A stretch of DNA of 64,000 bases from Fratercula arctica (Eukaryota > Chordata > Aves > Charadriiformes > Alcidae). The notes below the pieces were generated by a model. The model saw only the letters and a list, made by a program, of their open reading frames with translations, made no database searches and had not been told where the DNA came from. The position numbers and the translations under genes are program-made. Below, piece after piece: positions 53,201 to 64,000 of the stretch; position 1 is the first letter of the stretch; each line of letters starts with the position of its first letter. The DNA is taken from contig CANTUZ010000005.1 in the NCBI GenBank assembly GCA_947846985.1, positions 13,211,861 to 13,275,860 on the forward strand. Reading direction: 5' to 3'.

Positions 53201-56200
53201 CCGCCAGACTGGTTTGGAGGTGGCTTTGCCTGAGACAGACCCCTATCACTTTGTAAGCTAGGAAACAAAGTTATAAATAGTAACAAACAACAACTGAAAA
53301 AAGCATTTCTCCCTCCCAAAACACCCTCAGAACCTCCCCTGGGCACCGGAGTCCTCAGTGCGGCTCTGGGTGCCCCTATGGCCCTGCTCCTGTTGCTGGT
53401 GCAATATTGCAGTCAATTGCAGTGCATTCAGTTTTCTCCTGCCTTGCACTCCCCAGAGTTTGTTGTGTCTTACTTAGAATGCAAAAAACTTTGATGTTAC
53501 CTGCACTGTTTTGGTCAGAGACCTGGCTGCTGCCAGGGCCCCTGGGGTGCTCGGGAGAGCAGGGGACATCTCTTGTCCCACCTCGTCCCCCTGCGAGAGG
53601 GGCAGGCGAACACAGGCAGCTGGTAGAACAGGTGAATTTGGATCAAGGATGGGAAGCAAGAGAAATTTGTTATTTCTTGGGACGAGCTCCGCTGGTGTGT
53701 TAAAACTCCTTTTTTTTTTTTTTCCTGTTGTCTAGGCACAGAAGAGAGGGCAAACCTCCTGAGATGGGCTCGAGGAGGGGAGAAGCTAGCATCTTCCCTG
53801 GATTTCATCTCCACCTGAGTGAAACTGTAGTTGACGGGTCTTGTTATCCCCAGATCTAGAAGCCAAAATAGTGGGAAACCTGGCAGAGAGATGCATGCTG
53901 CAAGCTGCAGTGACGTTCTGATTTATAAATTAGAGAGGAGCAAAGCTGGATGGAGTTATTTATGGTTTTGACAGACAATGGTAAATAGGTTCAGCAATAG
54001 CTGGTGTCTCCACTCAGTTCTTTTAGGTTTCTACTGTGGCTTTTTTAAGGGATTGTAGGGTTTTGCAAGGTCTCAGGTGTGGAAAGGGAGATATCTTCTG
54101 AAAAAAAAAAAAAATTCCTGTTTTGTATTTATGTTGTGCTGAACAATAATAGGAAATACCAATTTTCACACTTACACAGTGGTACATAACATTTCATGCT
54201 TTTATAAAATTTTCAACAGTTTTGTGCGATGCATAGAAAGACAGGACCAGATAACCTGGGTTGCTTCAAACACGGGTCCTGGCTGTGCTGCTGACCCGTG
54301 CTGGAGGGAGAACACGGCTGCCTTCCCCACCACTGTCACAGGGAGCTTTTCCTCGTCTCCCTCCCTCCCTCCCTCCCAGACATGATCTGCTTGCAGTTTT
54401 CCAGCAACATGTGCATTTGCAAATGTCCCCTGGCACATTATCTGTTGACCAAATACATATCCATCACTTGAGTCATCTTCATGACTAACATCCCTCACTC
54501 TGTTGCACACGAGAGTCAAGGGAAATAAAAGTTAAAGAAAATTAATTAATAGCCTGAGACAGGATGGTGCTGCGGGGAACCTTTTCAGCCCCCTTTTGCT
54601 AGATTATTTCTGTACTGCAGAACAACATAAGCAACATTTGTCCCCCTGAAGGCAAGATTCATTCGCTGTGGCTTTCAGATGTCAACAAAAGACAGTCCCG
54701 TTTGTATTGGTAACTTGTATTTACTGAGTGCTGGGTTTTTTCCTTTTGATGGTGGATGCCATATAGGATTCATAAAACTAGGGCCTGAGAAAACCCAGCT
54801 ATGTTACTGGTTAACGATCCATAGGAGAACTTGTAGTAAAAAAAAAAAATTAAGTTTAAATCAAGAGTAGATGACAGTTAAAATTGCAATGGTGAGCGTG
54901 CTGGTGACTCATTCTTCTCCAGCCTGTTCTTTCAAAGATATTTGGCAATGTGATTGAGGCCAGGCAGATCAGAAGAGCACCCAGACTGTCCTACATGATG
55001 CCATTCAGAAACTTCTCTCGGTCCTAGCCGAGCAGGGCTGGGCACGAGGAAGTGACCACTGTGTGACAGGCTGTCTTCTGGCCAGCTGGGGACTTCACCC
55101 ATCTGCTTCTCCAGTCACCTATGCCCTCATCTGGGTTTTTTTTTGAGGATGTGAAGAATTAGTCCTCCTGATGTGTGGATAAAGAGTAGGAAGGACGTGC
55201 CATCCACTGTCAGCAATCCCTGCAATTTTGCTCGGATGAGGAGCCTTGGAGGTCATGAGAGTGCTGTCTGTGCGCCTACGGCTTCTGCCTCACGTAAGAG
55301 AGCTCTCGCTTCCAAATTGATTTGCTCATCCCTCAGCACAGGGCCCGTTACTAGTGGAGCCAGTCTGCCTGCCTTTAATCTATTTAAATAATACTAGTTT
55401 CTGCTGTTCAGTCTCACTGGGAAGGTGTTGGTCACCAGAGCAGTGCTGGAGCTTCGTCACTTTTTGTGCGTGAAGGAGACAGTGCAATGTCAGACCCGAT
55501 TTCTCCCCGTCCCTGGGAGCGTGGCCACGTTATCATCTTTACACAGGACACGCTCTCTAGCGTGCTGGTCAGACGTAGCACCCGCAACTGAAAATGTACC
55601 TGAAATTTTATTTCCTTTCAAGGCACAGGTCGTATGCAGAAGTAAGAACAGTGAAAAGTGGTGAAAAAAGCTTACATGTCACAGTGACCACTGGGGTTGG
55701 CTGCGTCTCCCCAGTCTCATCAGCCAGGTCCAGTTTAACCACCTGTGCTAAGCCTACAGCAGGATCTGAAGTGCTAGCATGGTTGCAGTTATTTTAGGAT
55801 GATGCCAAGTTGCATTAACCTTTTGTAAGCGCTGTTATTTAACATGCTGCACAGATTATTTTAAAGACAAAGCACCGTGCACGAGGGTGCGTGCTGGCCA
55901 ACTCGGGGAACCACGGCCCGAGGTTTTCAGACTTATACTGATCCCATTGAAATGCCCTTGGGATGAGGAGGTTTGCTGGTTTAGATGTCTCTGCGGGCAC
56001 ACAGGCATATTAAATACGAATGCAAAAACTCAGGAATAAGCTGGTAAGAAGGTCTCACTGTGGACAAATTAAAATCAGAAGGAAAGGGCAGTAATGGGAG
56101 GGAGGGAGAGATTAGCTGGGCAGAGAAATGAGCAGATAGTCAAGCAGAGTCATTTCACCTCCAGCAGAGTATGTGCATCCACCCGTGATGAACATTAAAC

Positions 56201-59200
56201 ATAAAAAACCTTTTGGGAAAGCAGTTGGAGGAGATTTTGAGAGGCAACATGCTTCTCGCAGAGCAAATGGAAATGACAGAGAAAGCGAGAAGCCGCTGTA
56301 CAAAGCATTGGGGGTTCCCGGGAGAACACCTACCTACTTCAGGAGATCTTACCCCTTCCCCTCCTCTCCTTTCCCTCCCGTGGCATGGCAACCAGGATTG
56401 GTCCCAGGATTTACTCACCCTTAGTAGCTAAATACAAATGTGGGGGGAAGAGAGGTGCAGGGCAACTTTAGGCCAAATTCTGATCTAAAGGCCAGACCAG
56501 GTCTGACAATAGACATCGTCTGTAGCGCTGCTCTTGTGGTTGTGCTTTGTTCACTCACACCTGTAAGAGCTGATGCACAGACACCCAAACCAGCTTCTTA
56601 AATTCTGGGTCAATTCACGTAAAAAGCTTCACCATAGGTAGGGGCTGGGCACAGGTATTTCCTATGCCAGCAGTGCCAGTGCTCAGCGAAAGCATGTGTG
56701 TTCATTCAGTAAGTCCATACACCTTTTTCATACTCAGGTGGTGCATGTAATTGGAAAGGTAATTTGTTACCTCTTAACTTTTCACATCACTGCAGAATTC
56801 CTGATAACCTTATCAACAGATGAAGACAATTATGGCTGAAGCACCAGCTTGGAAAAGCCTGACTTCTTTTGATCCCTGTATGAAATCAAATCTTGAACAT
56901 GAGTTTGGATAAAGAAAGGCATCCCTCCAAATTCTGGTTAATATTTTGAAAGGATTATTCCCTTTCCAACACAAAGTAGTTCTCTTTAGTCAAAGCCGGG
57001 TAAGCCTGAGCTGGCAGCAGTGCAAACAGATGCAGGCTAGGAAGAGTACATGTAGTCTGGGAATCAGGGAGAGTGAGACTTCAGGGCATCCCTCCCGCAA
57101 GAGCAGTGCCGGCTGCTGATGGAGGTCACTTTGGGGCTTTCCTCTGACTTCACCCTGCTCTTCTTTGTGTGTTTTTTCTTGAAGCAACCACATAATATCC
57201 TGCAGAAGCGCCTGATGGAGACAAATTTATCAAAAATACGAAGCAGCCGAGGCAGCTGGACCCTGAAGAGTGATATCTCAGCACAGACCAACAAGTTGAA
57301 TCAAACCAAGCTGGGCAGCTCAGGGAAAATGGAGGATGAGGAGCTCATAGTGGTGAGCTGCCAGGTAATACTCCTTGCCCAGCCTGTTGGGTTTTTTTCC
57401 CCAAAAAATTTTATTTCTCACAGGCTCAAGCTGTGCTTTTGTTCTCCATCTTTCCCAATTAGGGTTGCACTCCACTGGGGCTGCCCCAGCTGTGGGGATG
57501 CTCTCCCTCTGCAGCTCAGGGCTGCTGTGGCACGGATGCCCACCTGGTTATCACAGAGAAAACTGGTCTGATGGATGTCTTCTCTGGGACATCAGGGCAG
57601 AGAGGAGTAGTCAAGCTGGGGCAGCATGCTGAAACACTGAGGAGAAATTATCCATGTCAAATCCCTGTGCTCACAGCCTATTTGTTTTCTTTGAGTGCCA
57701 TCCCTCTTTATTTTCCCCAAGAGTAATTTCACATTTCTCATCCTTACCCCCACGCTCTTTTGTATTTCCCGCTCTCCACAATATCTCCCTCTGCCTGGTG
57801 CTGCCCCTTCTGCTCTCTGCAGGGGCAAATGGTGTTGGGAAGGGCTGAGGACCCAACACTGTGTTGTTTTGTAGCACCACCTTATTCAAAAAGCAGCTCA
57901 AGAGCCAATGCTTGAGTGCCTGGGGTGGACAAGGTGATACCCTGTGGGCACTGAGCATGCGGTGGAGTGGGGATGGGCTGGGGCAAGGAGATGTTGGCAT
58001 TTCGTTGGGGAGTGGAGATCCTGGACACCCTGTGCTCATCCCGCATCCCATGCATCATCTCCCATCTCTGCTTGCTCTTGCAGTGCGCGGGGAAGGAGCT
58101 GAAGGCTGTGGTGGACACTGGCTCGCAGCACAACCTCATGTCATCTGCCTGCCTGGACAGGCTCGGGTAAATATCCAGCTGGGGTTTTGTTTTGTGGGAA
58201 CTGGTGGCACCTGGCAGCACTGGCAGTGCTCCCGGGGCTGGGGCTCCACTCACACCAGCAATGTCCATTCTGGAAGGGAGTGCTTTGGGCTGTGCCCAGG
58301 CAATTCCCTGAGCCTCCTCTTACAATCAAATCCCGCCTTATTCTTAAATGTCCTTGCAGGGAGCTGAAATAGAAAGCTACTTGTACCAACCTTTGAGTAA
58401 ATCCCTTCAGAGGGTTGGATGCATTTGTATTTTTTCCAGTGCCTGCCTGTTTGTCCATTCAGTGCCTCATGAAATAGCCGAATCTTCCCCCTGGCCCTCC
58501 GTGTCCCTGGAGCAGGCGTGGGGCTTGATCAGCCCAGCCCCACAGGTCCCCGCTCCCGTTGCAGCACGGCTGGCCCCAGCACCAGGCGTAAAGTGACTGT
58601 GCTCAAAATTTGGTGTCTGATCATACTCACAATAACAAATATCTCCCAGTTGAAGGAAAAGGAGATGTATTTACATAGTCTTAGAGAGCTGACTGCCTGC
58701 CATTTGCAGCAAAACTCCTGCTGATCTCCAAGGAGCAGGATCAGGCATCATCTTGCAGGGTATCAAGGAGATTTTGGCATTTTATTCCCATGGATTCATT
58801 GCTTTTTATCCCCAACTTGCATCGATTATGCAAAAACCAGTTGCAGTTGCTCCCTCAGCACTACTGCATGGCCCTGAATGAATGGTGACGGTTTTCTGCC
58901 CAGACAGTAATCACTTTGCACAACAGTGTTTAGTGGCTGGAAGGTGGCTGCGCTTATTACAAACTTGTCACAAACTGTGGGGCTGCTCAGCCCAGTTTAC
59001 AGATGATAGCAGTGCCTTTGGAGGGGTTTCATCTCTACGTCATCTGTAAGATGCTGTATTGTCTGCTCGACACGTCAGAGCTGTGCAGCGATGCTCTGTG
59101 ATACTTCGCCTGCTCTCTGTGTTCCTCATGTATGTCCTGTGTAGTTTTTGCAGCACCAGTCTGCTTCAGCAGTCCCACCCTTCAAAGAGTGCTTAAGAAA

Positions 59201-62200
59201 TAGGTTAGAGGCAGTTTCTGCTCCCAGGTTGTGGGGATCCCCTCCTGAGTTGAGTGAGACCACTTTTGTAGCCATCCACTGTAGTGAAAAGGCCCGTGTC
59301 CCTCCCCAGAGTTACTTGTTGCTTTGGTTCCTGCTTGGTGGGACCCCTCGGACCCTTCCCGCTGCTCCTTTGCTGTTTGTGTTTGTAGGGACAGAAGCTA
59401 AAGCCAGATTACCAAAGCGGGTTAAAGCCAGGGCTTTGATGCCTGGCTCACTCTGCCGTCACTGCGGTAGGTCCCCTGCGACAACAGGCACCACTCCAGG
59501 ATGTTTTACTTCAAAGCAGTCCAGGGAGTGTGGCAACGATAAAACACGAGTTTTGTTTAAATCCGTCCCTGGAAAGCAGCAGGGAAGAGGCGTGCTAGGC
59601 AATTTCACTCTTGTTCTGACGGAGCAGGAGGGTCCCGCAGTGTGCTTTGACGGGTGCTGCTGTGCCCGCAGCTGTGGCTCAGCGGCTCTGCAGACAGGCT
59701 CTGCTCCGGAGGTCTCCGGGGGGTCAGGGAATAAAAGCAGCGTGTGTGTGCCCGAGGCACAGGCTCATTGCCTTCCTTCTTTTTTAAGAATCTTTTTGCA
59801 TCTTGTCATGGTGCCGTTTGAGCTCTTTCCTTCGCCTCTGAGGAAAGTGGTGGGGGTAGCTTGTAGGTTGCCACAGAGTAAGAAATATAGGTTAGATACT
59901 AGGAAGAAATTCTTTACTGTGAGGGTGGTGAGACACTGGAACAGGTTGCCCAGAGAAGTTGTGGCTGCCCCATCCCTGGAAGTGTTCAAGGCCAGGCTGG
60001 ATGGGGCTTTGAGCAACCTGGTCTAGTGGGAGGTGTCCCTGCCCACGGCAGGTGGGTTGGAATTAGATGATCTTTAAGGTCCCTGCCAACTCTAACCATT
60101 CCATGATTCTATGAAATGCCCCTCAGAGGTGCAGGTGCAGCTGTTACCTGAGCAGCTCTGGTCACTGCAGACTGCTGAGGACTTTCTGCTTTCGAACCCA
60201 ACTCCAAGATGTGTTACTGCATCACACATCAGTGGTTCTCCTTGCCTCGCTGCAGTTTTATGGCTGGTTTTCAGCCATGCATTGCCCACGTGTTATCTGT
60301 CTGTCCTTGGCTCAGTCTCAGCTGGGATAAAGTGCTTCCTTGAAGGTGGCTTTTCTCTGTACCCCCTCCCTCCCCGCAGCCTCTCTGCAGCCCTGGAAAA
60401 ACTGCCTGGGTCAGCAGGTGCCGGAGCGAGGAGCCATCTCCAGCTGCATCTCGTCTCTGTTCAGGTTCTGGCTCCAGCGCTGTGGCCTGTGCCCTGCAGT
60501 GAGGACAAATGGGGGGAATCAGAGACCACAGGCAAAGACTGCATGTCTGAGTGGACAGAGAAGCCATTGGAGCTAGCTGCACCCAAATAAACCACATTCC
60601 AACCTGTCTCCAGCCAGAGTAAAGCCAGTTCAGGCCCAAGGAGCTCATAAACTATTTCTTGATATGTTCCTGCCAGCAATGTTAAGGCCAGTCCCTAAGG
60701 GAAACTTAGGGGGGATCCAACAGAGGGGATCCAGCTGCTCATCTCTGCTGCCTCTCCTGCTCCTTGTACCTGTGTTTAATGGTATGGGCAATCCCCGCCT
60801 CAGTCCCAGGGCTCTGCCTCTGAGGGGGGATGGTCCCCCCCAGGACGGATGGACAGATGCATGCACACCCACATGCACTGCTGCAATGCAGCTTAGCAGA
60901 AAGGTGCTTCAAATAGCCGAAAAGTGATACAGCTTTTATCTGAGGGAGAGATTGTCACCTCAAGCTGCCTTTCCGTTAGATTCTAATTCAGTTCAAAAGA
61001 TAAACCGAAGCTAAATAATTAATCAGTGTTGTCAGACTAGTTCATGGGGCGTAGACAGAAGAAATGACTGTAGCTGAGATATCCCTGACACTTTTTTCCT
61101 TTTCTCAGGCTGAATGTGATTGATCTGTCCCCATTTTCTCTGAATAAATGCAGCAGCAGCACCTGCTAACAAGCGTGGATCGGGCACGCTGCCCCGGCTG
61201 TGAGGCATGGGGATATGGTGTTGGCTCCACTGGTGGGAGCTGGAGTGGAGTATCCCTTCCTTACACCCACACTGCTGCATTAGAAGCAACTTTAGATGAG
61301 CAGCTTCCCCAAGTCTTGAGTAAATGTAGGGAAAAAAGATTCCTCAGGTAAAAAGCAGAATCCAGTAAGGAGTTCTGCTTGGGGCAAGGGCTGACGTGGG
61401 TTGTGCTGTGGTCTGACATGGGTGTAGGCTGCTGGCTGTATGCAGAGCAACACAGAAAACCTGCCAAGAAAGCAGCTTTCCAATAACGGCATGGTAATAC
61501 GAGCAAGTTAAGAGTACTTACGGTGTTCGCTCCTTGCTGGAGCAGCTGAACTGTGGCTGTTTCATGTCAGAAGTGTTTTCAATGCACAGGTTAAAGGAGC
61601 ATCTCAAAGCACTCCCTGGCGAAGACGAGATGGTTTCACTGCCATCCAAGGTGAAGGCCATTGGCCAGATCGAGTGTCTTGCCCTCATGGTGGGAGCGGT
61701 CCCCGTGGAGTGTGCTGCCCTCGTTGTGGGTGAGTGTGGGGATGCTCCTCTGGTCCTCCGGGTCCAGGATGGGGCTCTACTCCCTCTTACCCCAGGGGGA
61801 AAAATGAAGCTTCAGAGACATGTTAAAATTAAAATAGGAATACTGCTTTTCTGCAGCAAAAGTCCCTGTTTGGCCCTTCAGATGGAGGGAGGGAGGGTGC
61901 GTTCAGCAGGGCTGAGCTCTGCCGTGCCAATGGAGCAACCACTGCGTCTCTCCGCAGGCGCATCTGCCTGCCCTTGTTTGATCATGTTCCCCCCCAGAGT
62001 AACTCAGACCCTTTATTAAACAGGGGTTTGTTTAGCAGAGCAGCCGTGGAGGAAGGATGAAGTCACTGACAAAATGCACAGGAGAGCATTTTGAATGTAT
62101 AAATCTGAATGTTCCTATTTTTCAGAAGACAATGAGAAAACCTTCTCCTTTGGGCTGCAGACACTGAAATCTCTGAAGGTAGGGGTTTTCCAGCAGGGCT

Positions 62201-62379
62201 TTTACCCATGCTGGGGGAGCTGGGACCATTGTGAATTGCAGTTTTCCCTCTTACCTCAAGGCATTTATTCTCTACAGTGCGTCATAAACATGGAGAAGCA
62301 CCATCTTGTTCTGGGGAAGACAGACAGGGAAGAAATCCCGTTTGTGGGCAGTGGCAGCGCTGCGGCGGGAGAGCAGTAA
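50104..62379 (+). CDS. NRIP3: NRIP3, nuclear receptor-interacting protein 3 (complete, 6 coding exons, 243 aa)
   Basis: Spliced CDS: 50104-50277, 57185-57364, 58084-58166, 61590-61729, 62126-62178, 62278-62379 (stop TAA). This gives 243 residues, close to the mammalian length. Residues 1-118 hold an N-terminal region with EAASLRQQRRMKQAVQFIHK and a conserved LQ.RLMETNLSK block. Residues about 115-235 form a retropepsin-like aspartic protease domain: the active-site motif V-V-D129-T-G-S, then a hydrophobic-rich strand segment, then GLQTLKSLKCVINMEKHHLV, which resembles the end of Ddi1/retroviral-type proteases. Family knowledge places NRIP3 as an intracellular protein enriched in brain. Its enzymatic activity is not something the sequence can prove. 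The start is chosen for the MFYSG N-terminus and A at -3. The same orientation as SCUBE2 fits conserved synteny. Confidence 0.95.
51004..51021. repeat. T18 homopolymer
   Basis: 18 T in NRIP3 intron 1. No adjoining retroposed sequence is recognised. Confidence 0.9.
54357..54377. repeat. (CTCC)n microsatellite
   Basis: Five units of CTCC in NRIP3 intron 1. Confidence 0.9.
57185..57364 (+). CDS. NRIP3: NRIP3 exon 2
   Basis: 180 nt, phase 0-0, 60 codons (residues 59-118). Acceptor TTCTTGAAG, donor CAG|GTAATA. It starts QPHNILQKRLMETNLSKIRS and ends DEELIVVSCQ, the first strand of the protease-like domain. Confidence 0.95.
58084..58166 (+). CDS. NRIP3: NRIP3 exon 3: DTG active-site exon
   Basis: 83 nt, phase 0-2. 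Acceptor TGCTCTTGCAG, donor GG|GTAAAT. It encodes CAGKELKAVVDTGSQHNLMS and SACLDRL. D129-T130-G131 is the retropepsin-type catalytic motif preceded by hydrophobic residues, as in clan AA proteases. Position 132 is Ser here, where I recall Cys in mammals. Confidence 0.96.
58167..61589 (+). other. NRIP3 intron 3
   Basis: 3423 nt with a CR1 LINE 3' fragment at about 59880-60117. The 292-codon open frame at 59148-60026 runs from unique sequence into the CR1 ORF2 tail and is not a gene. Nothing else is recognised. Confidence 0.7.
59880..60117 (+). mobile_element. CR1 LINE, 3' end (ORF2 C-terminus plus 3' UTR tail)
   Basis: The frame reads FTVRVVRHWNRLPREVV, then PSLEVFKARLDGAL, the C-terminus of the CR1 ORF2 polyprotein. 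It is followed by the typical CR1 3' UTR text (CCTGCCCACGGCAGGTGGGTT...) and ends in CCATGATTCTATGA, the degenerate ATTCTATG tail. Sense orientation equals the NRIP3 strand. It is 5'-truncated, as most avian CR1 copies are. Good agreement with the consensus I remember suggests a moderately young copy. Confidence 0.9.
61590..61729 (+). CDS. NRIP3: NRIP3 exon 4
   Basis: 140 nt, phase 2-1, with acceptor AATGCACAG and donor G|GTGAGT. It encodes GLKEHLKALPGEDEMVSLPS, then KVKAIGQIECLALMVGAVPV and ECAALVV, the middle strands of the protease-like fold. Confidence 0.95.
62126..62178 (+). CDS. NRIP3: NRIP3 exon 5
   Basis: A 53-nt phase 1-0 exon with acceptor ATTTTTCAG and donor AAG|GTAGGG. It encodes EDNEKTFSFGLQTLKSLK. 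It is short, and is recognised because it continues VV(E)DNEK...GLQTL in frame between exons 4 and 6. Confidence 0.93.
62278..62379 (+). CDS. NRIP3: NRIP3 exon 6: C-terminus and stop
   Basis: 102 coding nt with acceptor TTCTCTACAG. It encodes CVINMEKHHLVLGKTDREEI and PFV, then a short Gly/Ala/Ser tail GSGSAAAGEQ, and stops at TAA 62377-62379. The conserved part ends at PFV. The tail differs from the acidic mammalian C-terminus I recall. I saw no alternative splice giving a more similar end. Confidence 0.92.
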   Translation, partial: CVINMEKHHLVLGKTDREEIPFVGSGSAAAGEQ

Positions 62380-62576
62380 GTTGGCTGGGGAGGTGAGCTG
62401 TGTGTGCAGCGCTGAGCTGGGCGGCAGTGTCCCCAGCACGTCCACACAGGAGCCGCCAGACCCTCGCTGCAGGCGAGCAAGAGCTCACTGACACTGGCAG
62501 AAATTGTTTTCATCAACTCACTGAGTTTTGAAACAGAGTCCCTGGCTTTTTCAGCAGCCTTTTTCAGCTTTTGCTG

Positions 62577-62577
<1 letters not shown>

Positions 62578-62607
<30 letters not shown>
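62578..62607. repeat. T30 homopolymer in the NRIP3 3' UTR region
   Basis: 30 uninterrupted T, 199 nt after the NRIP3 stop and before the candidate AATAAA. It could be the reverse-strand poly-A of an old insertion, but I recognise no element next to it. Confidence 0.9.
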
Positions 62608-62611
<4 letters not shown>

Positions 62612-62773
62612 CCAATAAGCACTGTGCAGCAAAGGGGGTGTCTGAAAAGACATGCAGCGGGAAATGCCTTAGGAAATGTACTTTATGAAGGTCACTAGGA
62701 AGACTCCTTGAGCGCTGCTTTGGGAGTGTTCCCAAACAAACCTTTTTCTGGAAAATGTTTACGAAGCAAGGCA

Positions 62774-62779
62774 AATAAA
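62774..62779 (+). terminator. NRIP3: Candidate NRIP3 polyadenylation signal AATAAA
   Basis: The only canonical AATAAA hexamer I see on the + strand between the NRIP3 stop and the window end. Usage is not shown. Confidence 0.5.
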
Positions 62780-64000
62780 CCCACATGAATGCTTTGCAAA
62801 GTGCAGGAGAGAGAGATCCTGCCTGGAGATAATGGTGTTGCCATTGCTCCCCGTGTTGCCCTGGCTGCCCTCCTGCCAGTTGCTCCTGATGTCCCAGACT
62901 TTTTCAGCCTTATCTCCTTATAGAAAGAGAAATCTGTGCTGTCCACTCTGGTACCTCCCAAACGTGTGTAGGTTGTGCTGGCTGGCTGTGCAGGCAGCAC
63001 GCAGGGCAATCCCCCTCCTTCCATGAGCTGCGTGGGGCTCCTCCTCGCTGAGCGCTGTGAAAGAGAGATGTATCACTGGCTCCTGCCTCTCACTTATGAA
63101 ACCAGCAGGCACTTGAGAGTGGGATTTGCACTTATGTGCCTCTCTGGCTTCACAGGCTGCGCTTGTGGTTGCTCAGCGATGAGTGCTGCAGACACAGCCA
63201 CCTAAAAAAACATTTGCTCACTGCAAAAGGAAAGCATCTTTGGCAAATGATGTAAGGCAGCACCTTCTTTACCTGCCTGTTGTGACCAGCCACAGTCTTT
63301 TTGGACATGCTGCAGCCCTCGAGTATCTCAAGCCTGCTGTGCTGGGCACCGCCGAGGTCGAGGAGCCTGGGCAGGAGCAGGAAAGGAACAGACTTTCCTC
63401 AGCTCATCGTATTTATGCTCCTTGAGGAGTATACAAGGGATGGACGCAGTAGTGCTGGGAGTCAGGACAAGGGCGCATGTCCGCCCGCTGTGTCCCCAAA
63501 GCACCCACCCACCGTGTGGACACTCAGGACAGCCACCGGCCATAGGTGCTGCCAGTGCGGAGCCTGTGGAGCGCCTGCTACAGCGTCACTGGGAGACCCT
63601 TCTACAGCGCGAATCCACAGGGTGTCTTCCCTCTCCCCTTTGAAACAGGGACACGAGAGGCATAATGTACGTCTGTCGCCACTGCAGTGATAAACCATTT
63701 CTTGGTACTGCATTCAAGGCCAAATATTCCTGCTTGTTGTTTTTTTTGTTTTTGTTTTTCCTCCATGAAAAACGCCTATTTTATTGAATGTCTTCTCCTT
63801 CCTGTTTCAGCAGTTCGGAGGCATAAAGAGAAATTGAAACGCCATCCCCGCACAAGAGCTTGACATCAAAGAAATCCGGTGCAGCTGTTCCAGATGAAAC
63901 AGTGGCACGCTGCTTTGAAAACATTTATACTAGGCTACAGTTTGAGTAGAGCTAAATGAAATCCTGTTCAGTAGCCAGTAATTTAGAGATATTGTCATGT

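Larger units (their letters stand above)
50278..57184 (+). other. NRIP3 intron 1
   Basis: 6907 nt with no recognised gene. A GC-rich part at about 51.4-52.8 kb generates many overlapping frames on both strands without motifs. Simple repeats are T18 at 51004-51021, a poly-A of about 13 near 54101-54113 and (CTCC)n at 54357-54377. Confidence 0.65.
62380..64000 (+). other. NRIP3: NRIP3 3' UTR and flank
   Basis: It contains a T30 tract at 62578-62607. A + strand AATAAA at 62774-62779, about 400 nt after the stop, is a plausible polyadenylation signal. No further exon is supported to the window end. A pyrimidine tract plus CAG near 63800-63810 resembles an acceptor, but the frame behind it closes quickly. 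Confidence 0.55.

Noticed and set aside
57119..57571. 150-codon frame around NRIP3 exon 2
   Set aside because: It is in a different frame from the NRIP3 coding exon it overlaps.
59148..60026. 292-codon + strand open frame as a gene
   Set aside because: The last 50 or so codons are CR1 ORF2 and the rest lacks any motif. It lies in an NRIP3 intron.
63795..63875. Pyrimidine tract and CAG near 63810 as the acceptor of another NRIP3 exon or of the next gene
   Set aside because: All frames behind it close within about 20 codons and show no similarity to NRIP3 or to a recognisable neighbour.

Overview
The window reads as vertebrate nuclear DNA, most probably from a bird. It has multi-exon genes with GT-AG introns, fairly compact introns, and CR1 LINE fragments, including a 3' end with the ATTCTATG-type tail. 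The species cannot be fixed from the sequence alone. I recognise two protein-coding genes, both on the + strand: the 3' two-thirds of SCUBE2 (coding exons 3386-32302) and a complete NRIP3 (coding exons 50104-62379). As I recall, these genes are also neighbours in the same relative orientation on human 11p15, which supports both calls.

Region by region: 1-3385 is SCUBE2 intron. 3386-32302 holds 18 SCUBE2 coding exons. They encode EGF modules 4-9, the spacer with a basic processing-like site and a cassette exon, two Cys-rich repeats, the CUB domain and the C-terminus. The signal peptide and first three EGF modules lie upstream of the window. 32303 to about 36.1 kb is the 3' UTR and flank with several AATAAA candidates. 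About 36.1-49.5 kb is intergenic, with one striking 90-nt hairpin. 49.5-50.1 kb is the GC-rich NRIP3 promoter region, with a near-perfect 114-nt inverted repeat and a TATA-like box. 50104-62379 holds six NRIP3 coding exons (243 codons). The rest is NRIP3 3' UTR and flank.

The main discovery is at 23071-23241. It is exactly where the exon for the first SCUBE2 Cys-rich repeat should lie, and it has the expected length (171 nt), no indels and five of six cysteines. However, it carries two in-frame stops and its 5' splice site has changed from GT to GG. The flanking functional exons join in frame (phase 1 to phase 1), so this animal probably makes a SCUBE2 with two instead of three Cys-rich repeats. 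It is a fossil exon inside a living gene.

SCUBE2 is a secreted or cell-surface glycoprotein that helps release lipid-modified Hedgehog. NRIP3 is an intracellular protein with a retropepsin-like (DTG) aspartic protease fold. Nothing in the window suggests that they work in one pathway; their proximity is ancestral linkage.
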